Numbered from the stretch's first letter, positions 54,415 to 63,428 are shown. The stretch: 64,000 bases of DNA from Geoglobus sp. UBA235 (GCA_002494725.1 DACG01000012.1:41019-105018); one strand, 5' to 3'. Notes: generated from the letters alone by a model not told the origin. Program-made: numbers and translations.

Positions 54415-55225
54415 TCAGCCAACCTCCAACACCTTCTTCTCCCTGAGTTCCAGAGCTGCAACCACACCAACCAAAAGGACATTAATAGCTACGAATTTGT
54501 AAACAGACCTACCTATGTAGCGGTGTAAATTTCTCAAACTGAATGATTTAGCCAGTTTAAACACACCCTTCGATACCAGATCTCACAAGGTTTAAATTCC
54601 TTCCACCTTAGCAGTAAATTCACCAGCTTAACCTTTAAAGCTCTAAACCTCCTCTTTCCCCCTCTTTAAATTCTTAGAATCGAATATGCTGAGGAGTTAG
54701 CTCAGCAATCCGTCCAGTCTTTCAATATCAAGGTGCAACAAGAACATTAGAGGCTTCAGGGAGAGATATTCCAGAACTAAAGTCAGCTTCATGCCAATAA
54801 ATTTACCTTTGGCTGAGTAGCTCCATCTGTAGTCTTTTCCTCGCAAATCAGCCTGTTTAACAGACTTCCTGAACCAGTTTACGTCTACGCTGATGTCAGT
54901 GCAATCAACTATAAACTGGAGTTTCTGCCCTTCACTTCGTTATTGAATTGAGAATCCTTAGAATAATGTTTATGAATTCATTTAAGCTGAACTTTGAGAG
55001 GAAAGTGTAGATGTAGCTTTCCTTTGACACTTCTTTCTCTCCAATTCCAAGAAACTCTCTTAGCTCTTTTCTTTGCTTTAGTTCATTGATGACGTGAGAG
55101 ATTCTGGTTGAGAAGAACATGGAAGTGATGGTTATCCTTAACACGGGTATCGCTCTGAGGCTGGTGTACCTCGCTACTATCCTCTTTACTTTCCTAATAT
55201 CGAAAATGTTAGATATTTTTGACAA
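54415..55225 (-). mobile_element. Degenerate insertion sequence (DDE transposase remnant)
   Basis: N-terminal transposase part from about 55225 (MFFSTRISHVINELKQRKEL ... TFLSKFSLNEFINIILRIL) to TGA 54932. One frame away it continues with FIVDCTDISVDVNWFRKSVK (first catalytic Asp) and DYRWSYSAKGKFIGMKLTLV down to ~54700, and after further shifts reappears as HRYIGRSVYKFVAINVLLVG ... ELREKKVLEVG ending at TGA 54415-54417. Pattern is that of IS4/IS5-like DDE transposases. At least two frameshifts and lost middle sequence mean it is inactive. Terminal inverted repeats were not identified. Confidence 0.7.
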
Positions 55226-55539
55226 TAGCCTCTATATGCAGTTTGTTCGACAGACTACCGGTGGTATCGGAATGCTTTTAGACAGAAGAGGCTCCTCTTA
55301 CATAAGTTTTACGGTTTCTGATAGGTTTTTTACTTCACAGAGTGATTTTGTAATGTCTCTTTGTTAGTGGGTGAGATAGATTGTCTGTTGTTTGTGGATT
55401 GGGTGTGTTAGAGGAGAGATTGTGTTGTGGATTTTGTAAGTACACTAAATGTAGGTTATGTTTATGTTGTAACCGAAAAATGATAATGTATTCCATTCAG
55501 AAGAAAAAGAATTAAAATTATCTCAGCAACATCTAAATT
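55226..55539. other. Stretch between IS remnant and moaD-like gene
   Basis: 314 bases, T/G-rich around 55371-55440. Likely the outer end of the decayed insertion sequence plus the promoter of the next gene (AGAATTAAAATTATC near 55509). No gene. Confidence 0.4.
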
Positions 55540-55806
55540 ATGGTAACCATTGAACTTTTCGCAACACTGAGAGAGAGATACGGAAAGAGAGCTGAGGTTG
55601 ATGCAAGAACTCTTGAGGATGCGGTAAAGAAAGCAGAGGAGGTATTTGGAGAGGGATTTTACAGTGAAGTCTTTGAAGCTGATGGAAATCTCAGAGATGA
55701 CAGGATAATCCTGATTAATGGCAGAAACGTGAAGGACATGGACAGGATTCCCGAGCTGAAAGAGGGAGATAGAGTGGCAATATTTCCTCCAATTGCAGGA
55801 GGTTAA
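55540..55806 (+). CDS. MoaD/ThiS family small archaeal modifier protein
   Basis: 88 aa ubiquitin-like beta-grasp protein: VTIELFATLRERYGKRAEVD, ILINGRNVKDMD, and a C-terminal DRVAIFPPIAGG ending in the di-Gly needed for thiocarboxylation or conjugation. Acts as sulfur carrier for molybdopterin synthesis and/or as a protein modifier (SAMP-like). Molybdopterin use elsewhere in the window (nitrate reductase) is consistent. Confidence 0.88.
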   Translation: MVTIELFATLRERYGKRAEVDARTLEDAVKKAEEVFGEGFYSEVFEADGNLRDDRIILINGRNVKDMDRIPELKEGDRVAIFPPIAGG

Positions 55807-56567
55807 TATCTGAGGCTTTCAAGATCCTCTCCGGCGTAGAATATTTCCTGAACCATCTCATACACGTCATCCATTCCATTTCCGGTTATTGACGAGACAG
55901 GAATGAGGGGTCTTATCAGCCCCGCATCCCTCATCATGTGGAACAGATCTCCTGAGAGGTCGTTCTCCTCAATCAGATCATCATACAGCTTATCGGGATC
56001 CCTGCTCCATCCGATTATCTTCTCTGTAACGTGCTCTGGCAAAAGATCGCTTTTCCCCAGGGCCGGAATCTGGGGTATTCTGAGCCTGAAGATTGAAGAG
56101 GAATAGAGGAAAACCATTGACATGAAGCCTGAAGCCCTCTGGGAGATTACAGGGTCAAAGAGATAAACCGACACGCAGCTATTTCTTCCGAATTCGTTTA
56201 TTATTATCTCACTGCTTGTTCTGAATGTGAAGAGCTCCATCTGACCCGGGGTGTCGATTATAATGTAATCGGCACTGTATAGGTCGAGCTCATCAACAAT
56301 ATCTCCTGCCTTTGTGGCCACCAGGTCTGCGGATATTATCTGGGCTCCATTCGGTCCCACCCTGTATTTCTCCATCACATCAGCAGTTGTGAACCATTCC
56401 CTGACATCCACATCAGGTGTGTAGGGGAGGTAATCTGCTCCTGGGTCCAGATTTACGATTGCATGATCTATCCTTTTGAGATCCAGATACTCTGAAAATG
56501 CCTTTGTGAAATAAGACTTTCCACAGCCGGCTGTGCCGATGACAAAAAGGTGAATTTTCTCCTCCAT
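55803..56567 (-). CDS. Gpn-loop GTPase (XAB1/PAB0955 type)
   Basis: 254 aa. P-loop GTAGCGKSYF (~11-20), the family-defining Gly-Pro-Asn loop in YRVGPNGAQ (~67-75), switch DTPGQMELF (~103-111) and the GKSDLL base motif (~168, variant of NKxD). Gpn GTPases help assemble RNA polymerase and other complexes. ATG 56567 has AGAGGTGATC upstream; it converges with the moaD-like gene, overlapping by 4 nt. Confidence 0.9.
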   Translation of the reverse strand: MEEKIHLFVIGTAGCGKSYFTKAFSEYLDLKRIDHAIVNLDPGADYLPYTPDVDVREWFTTADVMEKYRVGPNGAQIISADLVATKAGDIVDELDLYSADYIIIDTPGQMELFTFRTSSEIIINEFGRNSCVSVYLFDPVISQRASGFMSMVFLYSSSIFRLRIPQIPALGKSDLLPEHVTEKIIGWSRDPDKLYDDLIEENDLSGDLFHMMRDAGLIRPLIPVSSITGNGMDDVYEMVQEIFYAGEDLESLRY

Positions 56568-56702
56568 CAAGCATCGGATCACCTCTGAGTATATAATCCT
56601 TAACAGGAAACAGCCTGATTAATCGTCACTTTTTCACGGATTTTCAAAAACCGAGAAGATATATAAAAAGCGAAGAGATAGTCATTCATTGAGGTGATGA
56701 AT

Positions 56703-57095
56703 ATGGGCAAGCTGGCAATTGTTCTGGCAAGTGGTGAGCTTGAGAAGATTCAGGCGGCAAGCACAATAGCCAGTGTTGCGTCAACCCTGGGGAATGAAGT
56801 GGTTGTATTTGCAACAATGGATGGACTGATGGCATTCAGAAAGGATGTGGTTGAGAACAGGACATGGAAAACTGCAGGAGAGCTCGGAAAGGGTATGCTT
56901 GAGAGCGGTGCACCGCTTTTTATTGACACCCTGAGACAGGCAAAGGAAGTCGGAAACATTAAAATATATGCCTGTGGAATGATCATGGACATGCTGAAGA
57001 TGAAGCTGGACGACTTTGTTGATATATTCGATGATGTTGTTGGTGTATCTGCATTCCTGGGGATGGTAGAGGATGCACAGGTGCTGTTTATCTGA
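56703..57095 (+). CDS. DsrE family protein (DsrE2-like)
   Basis: 130 aa. KLAIVLASGELEKIQAASTI and VVVFATMDGLMAFRKDV near the N-terminus and IKIYACGMIMDMLK (~90-103, conserved Cys) are typical of DsrE/DsrE2 sulfur-relay proteins. Ribosome binding site GAGGTGATG precedes ATG 56703; TATA-like ATATAAAAAG at 56661. First of four genes in the sulfur cluster DsrE-TusA-SQR-DUF1641. Confidence 0.85.
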   Translation: MGKLAIVLASGELEKIQAASTIASVASTLGNEVVVFATMDGLMAFRKDVVENRTWKTAGELGKGMLESGAPLFIDTLRQAKEVGNIKIYACGMIMDMLKMKLDDFVDIFDDVVGVSAFLGMVEDAQVLFI

Positions 57096-57109
57096 AAAGG
57101 TGGTGGAGG

Positions 57110-57346
57110 ATGGACGTTGAGTCTGACAGGGTGATAGATGCGAGGGGAAGTTACTGTCCGGGGCCCTTGATGGAACTGATAAAGGCAATCAAGGAAGAAG
57201 ATGTTGGCAGAGTAATAGAAGTGTGGTCCAGCGACGAAAGTTCAGCCAAAGACATTCCAGAGTGGGTTAAAAAAGCCGGACATGAACTCATCGGTGTTTT
57301 TAAGGAATCTGACTACTGGAGAATTGTTGTCAGAAAGACAAAGTAA
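57110..57346 (+). CDS. tusA: TusA-family sulfurtransferase
   Basis: 78 aa with the signature RGSYCPGPLMELIKAIKE (~12-29) carrying the active Cys, and the helix DIPEWVKKAGHELIG (~48-62). TusA proteins carry persulfide sulfur and partner with DsrE proteins; here it follows a DsrE gene by 14 nt. Confidence 0.93.
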   Translation: MDVESDRVIDARGSYCPGPLMELIKAIKEEDVGRVIEVWSSDESSAKDIPEWVKKAGHELIGVFKESDYWRIVVRKTK

Positions 57347-57375
57347 TCCAAACTTTATTTTTTTGGTGATTCTGT

Positions 57376-58515
57376 ATGAAGAGGATAGTGATACTCGGTG
57401 GAGGAGTAGCTGGAACTCTCACAGCCAACTACCTAATTCCGAAGATTGGGGACGAAATAAGGGACAGAAAAGTTGAGGTGACTCTGATAACTGACAGACC
57501 ATATCAGATTTATGAACCGGGTTATCTTTATCTGATATTCAACAGACTTGGAGAGGATGAGCTCAGGAGAGATATAAGAGAGCTTCTTGATCCGAGTGTC
57601 CGTCTTGTGGTGGACAGAGCTGTGAGAATAGATACTGAAAATCAAAAAATTATATGCGAGAAAGAAACCCACGACTATGACTACCTTGTCATAGCAACAG
57701 GTGCAAGAATCACACCTGAAGACATTCCTGGATTGAAGGAGGCAGGTCACTGGTTTTACGATCTTGAAGGATCTAAGAGGCTCAGGTCTGCCCTTGCTAA
57801 TTTCAAGGGTGGAAAGATTGTGATCAGCGTCATAGGTGTCCCTCATAAATGCCCGGTAGCACCCATAGAGGTTGCATTTATTCTCCATGATTTTCTGAAA
57901 AGAAGGGGTGTAAGGGATAAGAGCCAAGTTGTCTATACCTATCCGACAAACAAGATCTTCATCATGGATCCTGTTACAGAGATGATCCAGCCGATGTTTG
58001 ATGAAAGGGGAATTGAGTACAGAACCTTCTTCAACCCGATAGAAATCAATGCTAAGGAAAAGAAAATAATAACTCTGGAAGGAGAGGAGGAAGACTTTGA
58101 TCTGCTTGTGGCCATACCACCCCATAGGGGTGCTCAAGTCATAACTGACTCGGGGCTTGGGGATAAGGGTGGATGGGTGCCTACAGACAGGTATACATTG
58201 AAGGCCGATGGTTATGACAATGTATATGCACTTGGGGATGCCACAAATCTTCCGGTAAGTAAGGCAGGGAGCGTTGCCCACTTTCAGGCAGAAGTTGTCG
58301 CTGAGAATTTGGCTGCAGAGATAAAGGGCATCGAGCCAACAGCAATGTTCAACGGAAAGGCATTTTGTTTCATAGAGACAGGATGGGAGGAGGCAACATA
58401 CATCTGGTTTGACTACTTCACTCCACCACAGCCTGTTGTACCAAGCAAGTTTGTGCATTTTGTTAAAATTGCGTACAACAAGGCATACTGGCTTACCGCG
58501 AGAGGGCTGCTGTGA
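57376..58515 (+). CDS. Sulfide:quinone oxidoreductase-like FAD flavoprotein
   Basis: 379 aa pyridine nucleotide-disulfide oxidoreductase fold: IVILGGGVAGTLTANYL (~4-20, FAD), YLVIATGARITPED (~98-111), second beta-alpha-beta around KIVISVIGVPHKCPVAP and the FAD-site VYALGDATNLPVSKAGSVA (~281-299). Matches SQR/FCSD-like enzymes. The Cys pair of canonical SQR is not obvious beyond PHKCP (~161), so it may reduce quinone from persulfide or another donor. In an operon with TusA and DUF1641. Confidence 0.8.
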   Translation: MKRIVILGGGVAGTLTANYLIPKIGDEIRDRKVEVTLITDRPYQIYEPGYLYLIFNRLGEDELRRDIRELLDPSVRLVVDRAVRIDTENQKIICEKETHDYDYLVIATGARITPEDIPGLKEAGHWFYDLEGSKRLRSALANFKGGKIVISVIGVPHKCPVAPIEVAFILHDFLKRRGVRDKSQVVYTYPTNKIFIMDPVTEMIQPMFDERGIEYRTFFNPIEINAKEKKIITLEGEEEDFDLLVAIPPHRGAQVITDSGLGDKGGWVPTDRYTLKADGYDNVYALGDATNLPVSKAGSVAHFQAEVVAENLAAEIKGIEPTAMFNGKAFCFIETGWEEATYIWFDYFTPPQPVVPSKFVHFVKIAYNKAYWLTARGLL

Positions 58516-58525
58516 GGTGATTAAA

Positions 58526-58936
58526 ATGGCTGAGAATGATGAAAAGATTATGGAAAAAATTTCAGAAAATCAGGAAACTCTCGAAAAGGTAATTGACAGG
58601 ATCGTTATGCTCGAAAAAACCGGAGCTCTTGAGACACTTCAGGATTTTGCTGCGTTCATCAAGGTGGCTGAGGATACACTGAGTGATGAGATAGTCAAGA
58701 AGAATGCAGAACTCATAACAAATCTGGGACTTGTATCGGCAAAATTCACAAGTGAAAGAGCATTGATGCTTCTTGATTCCATAGGGGATGCAATTTGCAG
58801 ATGCGAAAAGGAACCAGAACCTGTGGGAATTGTGGGACTGATGAGGGCACTTTCAGACCCGGATGTGAAACTTGCAATGGGATTCCTTGTTAACCTTGCG
58901 AAATCTCTTGGAAAAGCCCTCAGAGAAAGAGCGTAA
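58526..58936 (+). CDS. DUF1641 family protein
   Basis: 136 aa, helical: KVIDRIVMLEKTGALETLQD (~24-43) and VGLMRALSDPDVKLAMGFLV NLAKSLGKAL near the C-terminus are the DUF1641 hallmarks. Found next to SQR-type flavoproteins and formate dehydrogenases in many organisms; function unknown. ATG 58526 preceded by GAGGTGA. Confidence 0.82.
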   Translation: MAENDEKIMEKISENQETLEKVIDRIVMLEKTGALETLQDFAAFIKVAEDTLSDEIVKKNAELITNLGLVSAKFTSERALMLLDSIGDAICRCEKEPEPVGIVGLMRALSDPDVKLAMGFLVNLAKSLGKALRERA

Positions 58937-58972
58937 ACTTTATCTATTCTATTTTTCATTAAAAGTCAATTG

Positions 58973-59404
58973 ATGTACCCCTATCCAAAGGAAATACTGT
59001 CAGATACATATGTTTCAAGGCTCGGTGGATTCAGCCTTGAGCTTGAAAGGGATGAAATAGGAATCAATGAGAAAGCTCTTGAGGTGAACACCTCCATTAT
59101 TGCCGGAGTGACAAAAGTCAGGCTGAAGTTTCTTGACAGAAAAGAAAAACCCCACTTCCTGAGGAGAGAGTTCACGGTTATACCGCTGTCCCCCATCAAC
59201 TCCGCTTCAGAGCTTTCAAAGCTTGGAGAGGTTGTTATGGGGGAGGAGCACAGAGAGAGGCTGAAAGAGGAGATAGGAAAGGCCCTGGTAATAAACTCTG
59301 TTGAGTCGTTCAGGATGGATGGAGACTATTCCTCGATGAGGAAGGCCGTTGAATCGATGAGAGACTGGATATGGAAATCAGGAAGCTTAAGCAAAAGGAA
59401 CTGA
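58973..59404 (+). CDS. Conserved archaeal hypothetical protein
   Basis: 143 aa, soluble, mixed alpha/beta: YPYPKEILSDTYVSRLGGFS, two beta strands with EVNTSIIAGVTKVRLKF and FTVIPLSP, then a helical C-terminus (EEHRERLKEEIGKALVINSV). I do not recognise the family. It overlaps the NIP7 gene by 34 nt, so a link to ribosome biogenesis or RNA is possible. ATG 58973 preferred over TTG 58970. Confidence 0.6.
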   Translation: MYPYPKEILSDTYVSRLGGFSLELERDEIGINEKALEVNTSIIAGVTKVRLKFLDRKEKPHFLRREFTVIPLSPINSASELSKLGEVVMGEEHRERLKEEIGKALVINSVESFRMDGDYSSMRKAVESMRDWIWKSGSLSKRN

Positions 59405-59907
59405 AGCTCCTGAAAAATGCTCTGAAGTTTTTTGGAGCTGAAAGTCTTGCTGAAAGGTATGTTTTTTTCATTGTGGAAGATGAAAGAAAGAATCTTCACA
59501 TGTGCACTCCTGAGATCTTTCAGCTGATTAACGGGGTTTCAGGAATAAACCTCAGATGGGCTGGGATAAAGGTTGGTGAGATGGGGAGCAGGAGAGTCAG
59601 ATTCACGCTCGAGGGTGCTTACCATATTGGAGGAAGAAGAAAGAGGGTTTTTGTCAGCGAGAGAGGTGAGATGCTCTTCCTTTATGGCAGAGATGTCTTT
59701 GCATCTTCGGTGGTGGGATTGGACAGAGATGTGGAGGAGAATGATGTTGTTTTTGTGGTGAACAGAGATGGAGATGTGCTCGGACTTGGAAAGATGAGGT
59801 ACCCACCTGAAAGAATAAAACATCTTGATAAGGGCACCGTTGCTGTTCAGAATCTTGTTGACAGAGGAGAGTATCTGAGAAGGATGAGGCTTTACGACGC
59901 ATTCTGA
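59371..59907 (+). CDS. NIP7-like PUA domain ribosome biogenesis protein
   Basis: 178 aa. N-terminal alpha/beta domain (EIRKLKQKELKLLKNALKFF) and C-terminal PUA domain (~95-170) with KRVFVSERGEMLFLYGRDVF, NDVVFVVNRDGDVLGLGK and KGTVAVQNLVDRGEYLRR; resembles NIP7/UPF0113 of archaea, which act in 60S/50S maturation. It shares its start region with the unknown gene upstream. Confidence 0.85.
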   Translation: MEIRKLKQKELKLLKNALKFFGAESLAERYVFFIVEDERKNLHMCTPEIFQLINGVSGINLRWAGIKVGEMGSRRVRFTLEGAYHIGGRRKRVFVSERGEMLFLYGRDVFASSVVGLDRDVEENDVVFVVNRDGDVLGLGKMRYPPERIKHLDKGTVAVQNLVDRGEYLRRMRLYDAF

Positions 59908-59909
59908 GT

Positions 59910-60902
59910 TCACACCCGGTATATTCTTCCAGCCTTTGAAAGCCTGTTCATTATTGCAGCTCCTATCCCTTTCTCCTCAACTCCCTCTACAATTATGACA
60001 TCACAGCTCCTGTCAAGACTTCTGAAAGCATCAAATAGCCTTTCTGCATACTGATCGAGATTGCTTCCGAGATCGTAAGAGGGAATGTCAATGCTGAGGT
60101 CTGGCTTCATGGCTGCAATTCCCGGATTTCTCCCCATTTTTCTGAATTTCTCAGCAAGTCTTGCAATCTCCCATCTTGCATCTCTCCCGACAATCACAAC
60201 AACATCTGCCGATGGAGAGTAATGCCTGTACTTCATTCCCGGACTTCTCGCAACTTCCGATGTTTTCACCACCCTCACATCAAACAGCTCTTCAAGCATC
60301 TCCCTTGTAACCGCTCCGGGTCTTAAAATCTCGATTGGATATACTGTTGTGTCAACAACTGTCGATTCAAGCCCTATTTCAGTTTTCCCCGCATCAACAA
60401 CACATTCAATCTCATCGCCAAAATCCTCAATTACGTGCTCAGCCCTTGTGGGACTTGGTCTTCCGCTTCTGTTTGCTGAGGGAGCTGAGATGGGGGTTCC
60501 TGAGAGCTCAATCAACCTCAAAGCGACCTTATGGGATGGCATTCTCACAGCAACCGTCTTAAGCCCTCCAGTTGTTGCGTCCGGTACAACTTCTCTTTTT
60601 TCCATCACAACTGTCAGAGGGCCGGGAAAGAACTCATCAATGAGCTTCAATGCAACTCTGTTGGGTTTTGCAATTCTGTATATCTCCTCAAAATCAGAAA
60701 TGTGAACTATAAGCGGATTGTCATCTGGTCTCCCCTTCACCTCAAATATCCTCCGGACCGCCCTTTCATTTAGGGCATCGGCTCCGAGCCCGTAAACGGT
60801 TTCGGTGGGAAATGCGACGAGTCCTCCTTTTCTGATTATCTCAGCCGGAATTCTGAGCTTGGCATCATCAGTGTCATCCTTTCTCAGCCTTATTACTCTC
60901 AC
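59910..60902 (-). CDS. L-threonylcarbamoyladenylate synthase (Sua5/YwlC)
   Basis: 330 aa. YrdC domain (~1-205) with GGLVAFPTETVYGLGADAL (~27-45) and the threonine-binding LSGTPISAPSANRSGRPSPT (~131-150), then a linker and the C-terminal Sua5 domain (~225-330). Makes TC-AMP for the t6A modification of tRNA. The C-terminal extension distinguishes Sua5 from short YrdC. Confidence 0.93.
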   Translation of the reverse strand: MRVIRLRKDDTDDAKLRIPAEIIRKGGLVAFPTETVYGLGADALNERAVRRIFEVKGRPDDNPLIVHISDFEEIYRIAKPNRVALKLIDEFFPGPLTVVMEKREVVPDATTGGLKTVAVRMPSHKVALRLIELSGTPISAPSANRSGRPSPTRAEHVIEDFGDEIECVVDAGKTEIGLESTVVDTTVYPIEILRPGAVTREMLEELFDVRVVKTSEVARSPGMKYRHYSPSADVVVIVGRDARWEIARLAEKFRKMGRNPGIAAMKPDLSIDIPSYDLGSNLDQYAERLFDAFRSLDRSCDVIIVEGVEEKGIGAAIMNRLSKAGRIYRV

Positions 60903-60932
60903 AGAAAGAGTTTGGCTGAAGGGAATAAAAAT

Positions 60933-61274
60933 CTAACAGGTAAGGTGTATGGCAAGCACTGCCCTCTTGCCAGATCTTATCAGACTTTCAAAGATTTTCA
61001 CAGCTGAGTGGCTGTCATCCTCAAATACATCCACACCTCTGCTTTCGAAGTATTTCCTGACCTCTCTATCTACCCTCACCCTTCTGCTTGTCCCGTTTCC
61101 AAAAACCACGGCCTCAGGATTGAGCTGGACTATTATGTCAATGTCCCTCATTGTGACCCTGTGCCCCTCTTCCCTCCACCACCCTTCCTCCACGCCATCG
61201 GGGTGAATTATCACATCAGAGAAGTATACCTTCCCGTTGACAACTATCCTCCCAAACTCGTACTCTTCTATCAT
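60933..61274 (-). CDS. Mth938-like domain protein
   Basis: 113 aa: YEFGRIVVNGKVYFSDVIIH, WWREEGHRVTMRDIDII and EAVVFGNGTSRRVRVDREVR match the Mth938/NDUFAF3-like fold. In eukaryotes the related protein assembles respiratory complex I; archaeal function unknown. Part of a minus-strand run with DUF473 and the proteasome-assembly chaperone. Confidence 0.8.
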   Translation of the reverse strand: MIEEYEFGRIVVNGKVYFSDVIIHPDGVEEGWWREEGHRVTMRDIDIIVQLNPEAVVFGNGTSRRVRVDREVRKYFESRGVDVFEDDSHSAVKIFESLIRSGKRAVLAIHLTC

Positions 61275-61279
61275 ACTCG

Positions 61280-61669
61280 CTATCTTGCAAAGAAGCTATC
61301 AATTCTGAGAACATCCGCCTCAACAGGACTCAGGATGTCTTTTCTGAAAACCTGAAGTATTCTGCCAACCGATCTGGGAGAGATTTTGAGCCTGACAACA
61401 GTCATTTCACACTCCTCAATGTAATCATTTCTCGCATAAAGTGTTGAGTGTGATACAATCTCCTTTCCCTCAACCATTGAGATTATTCCGGTTACACCTC
61501 TTGCAAGATCAGAGTTCTTGGCAGAGGTGACAAAAACACAGTCACCAATTTCAGCATTAAGTGCGGTTGCTATGTTGATCACATTTCTGAGTTCAAGAGT
61601 TCTGAGATGCCCTCTGAGAATGTCCTCAATTATCGTTCTTGAAATTCCGGAGATAATGAAGCACCTCAT
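61280..61669 (-). CDS. DUF473 family protein
   Basis: About 129 aa: LRTLELRNVINIATALNAEI GDCVFVTS and SPRSVGRILQVFRKDILSPV typify DUF473, limited to methanogens and Archaeoglobales. Function unknown. Starts within the end of the PAC2-family gene (GGTGATGGAGATG); ATG 61675/61678 are alternatives. Confidence 0.75.
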   Translation of the reverse strand: MRCFIISGISRTIIEDILRGHLRTLELRNVINIATALNAEIGDCVFVTSAKNSDLARGVTGIISMVEGKEIVSHSTLYARNDYIEECEMTVVRLKISPRSVGRILQVFRKDILSPVEADVLRIDSFFAR

Positions 61670-61674
61670 CTCCA

Positions 61675-62391
61675 TCACCCGTACATCGGATGATACTCCT
61701 CCTTAACCTCATGCATCTGTGTCTGTTCTGCAAGCTTCTGCATCTGAGCCTCAATGATCTCCGCCTCTTTTATAAGCTTCTCAACACTGATCTCCCATGA
61801 ATAAATCCTGTTTAGGGTATTTATCACCTCAGCAGCGGCTCTCGGATCTGGATTGAATCCCGATGTTTCTCCAAGAAGTGCGTAGGCCGGGATCTTTCTG
61901 GCAAAGCACTCGTTAAGCAGGCTTCCAGCAATCCCGCTTATCGTTCCGGTTCTGAAAACCTCCACATGGTTCCTTATCTCCTCAAGTGTTTCTTTGGTTG
62001 TTGCGGCACCAAAAACCCTCTTCCTGTCCTCAAATGTTGTCAAACCCGCTATTGAAACAACCCTTCTTGCCTTAATCTCCACAGCCCAGTCAATTATAGC
62101 ATTGCTCAGTATGTATGCTATTCCAGGATGAATGGGAACGTCAGAGTGGATGAGAATGAAATTCTTCTCCTGACACTGGTATATTCTTATGGGTGGCTGT
62201 ATTATTCCCTCATTGAGAGTCGCAATTGGAGGCAGCATGCTCGATTCAAGAACCCCAACGGGATCTAAATTGAGTTCAACAATGAAGTGCCCGCTTGCAA
62301 TTGTCCCGACAAGTCCTATTCCCGGGAAGCTTGTAATGAGAAGGGGTTCCTCAACATCAACACTCTCGGCAAATATTCTCGTATCTTCCAT
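61675..62391 (-). CDS. Proteasome assembly chaperone family protein (PAC2/PbaB-like)
   Basis: 238 aa. PLLITSFPGIGLVGTIASGH (~16-35), IIDWAVEIKARRVVSIAGL and IAGSLLNECFARKIPAYALL plus GETSGFNPDPRAAAEVINTL are PAC2 family blocks. The protein ends in M-Y-G, an HbYX-like tail of the kind that docks into the proteasome alpha ring in archaeal PbaA/PbaB. No proteasome subunit is adjacent. Confidence 0.85.
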   Translation of the reverse strand: MEDTRIFAESVDVEEPLLITSFPGIGLVGTIASGHFIVELNLDPVGVLESSMLPPIATLNEGIIQPPIRIYQCQEKNFILIHSDVPIHPGIAYILSNAIIDWAVEIKARRVVSIAGLTTFEDRKRVFGAATTKETLEEIRNHVEVFRTGTISGIAGSLLNECFARKIPAYALLGETSGFNPDPRAAAEVINTLNRIYSWEISVEKLIKEAEIIEAQMQKLAEQTQMHEVKEEYHPMYG

Positions 62392-62440
62392 AAGCTGATA
62401 TTGGGGTAAATTATATTATACTTTTTCCGTTTCTCCGGCT

Positions 62441-62752
62441 ATGCGGGAATACAGGTTCAAGAGAGGCTTCAAACCTACAAACGAAAGGCTCGAGGAGATG
62501 ATAAGGAAGCACTTTGGGGATTTTGAAAAAGACGGCGATGTTTACATTGTCAGGTACAAGGCAATTGAGGAGCTCAAGCTGTGGCTTGATGGGAAAACTC
62601 TGAAGGCCGAAAGCAGAACAAACCCGGATGTTGATGATTCAACCGCCCTTGAAACCCTGAGAACCTACAACAGGTTCCTTGATGAACTCACAGGATACAC
62701 GGCAAAGGAAAGAAAGAAGCACATGATGAAGGACGTTGAGTCAGAGGGCTGA
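62441..62752 (+). CDS. DUF5611-like archaeal protein
   Basis: 103 aa, highly charged: REYRFKRGFKPTNERLEEMI, VRYKAIEELKLWLDGKTLKA and a helical tail with YTAKERKKHMMK. I take it as DUF5611, small conserved proteins of unknown role in euryarchaea. Converges with the Yip1 gene, overlapping by 12 nt. Confidence 0.6.
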   Translation: MREYRFKRGFKPTNERLEEMIRKHFGDFEKDGDVYIVRYKAIEELKLWLDGKTLKAESRTNPDVDDSTALETLRTYNRFLDELTGYTAKERKKHMMKDVESEG

Positions 62753-63403
62753 AAGCGTTTTCAGGTTTTCAAGGGATTTTATAGAGTATATCCCGTATAT
62801 CAGGTACCCGAGATATAAAAGGAACGGTATGAGGCAGGAAATCAGGGCCTTTGAGTACTGAATTTTCCTTATCTTGGATATCCCTGAAGACATGACAGCA
62901 ACACTCCAGAATGCTCCAGCAACTGAGAGAATCACATTTGACGTAATCCTTGTCTGGTCTGTTATAAATCCAATGAGCTCCTGCGGGCTATTAAATCCTC
63001 CGTACTGGTTTAGCGTATATAGAAAAATTCCTACCTGAATGTAGCTGAGAATTATAGATGGGATCATTCCATATCCTGCTACCGTGGCTGTCCTTACAAA
63101 CTCTCCTTCCCCACCAAAAAATCCTGAGATCAGATGAACTATACCCGCAACAACAAGTATCAGGATGAATGTTACGATAAACGAGATAACAATGCCAAAT
63201 ACGCTCGATATTTGAAGTATTGGCCTTATTTCAGGTGGAAAGAGGTGAAGCATGTTTGAGATTATCAGATATTGTGTCAGAGCAGAAGGTACTGCTGAGA
63301 GAAATGCGACAGCAGCGACAATTTTGTAACCAAAATTGTCGAGGTTATCAAAAAATTTTCCTGGAGAGATTAGAACTCCAATCATGATAAAACCACATAT
63401 CAT
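62741..63403 (-). CDS. Yip1-domain membrane protein
   Basis: 220 aa with five hydrophobic helices (~20-45, 65-95, 105-130, 150-170, 185-205). ISPGKFFDNLDNFGYKIVAA at the N-terminus, FGGEGEFVRTATVAGYGMIP (~95-114) and GAFWSVAVMSSGISKIRKIQ (~163-182) are typical of archaeal Yip1 family proteins. Function unknown; possibly membrane organisation. Confidence 0.82.
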   Translation of the reverse strand: MICGFIMIGVLISPGKFFDNLDNFGYKIVAAVAFLSAVPSALTQYLIISNMLHLFPPEIRPILQISSVFGIVISFIVTFILILVVAGIVHLISGFFGGEGEFVRTATVAGYGMIPSIILSYIQVGIFLYTLNQYGGFNSPQELIGFITDQTRITSNVILSVAGAFWSVAVMSSGISKIRKIQYSKALISCLIPFLLYLGYLIYGIYSIKSLENLKTLSAL

Positions 63404-63428
63404 TCGATATAAAACCTTTTTGTATGTA

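Noticed and set aside
55119..55367. Plus-strand 82-codon frame over the transposase start
   Set aside because: Antisense to the transposase N-terminus, no recognised motif.
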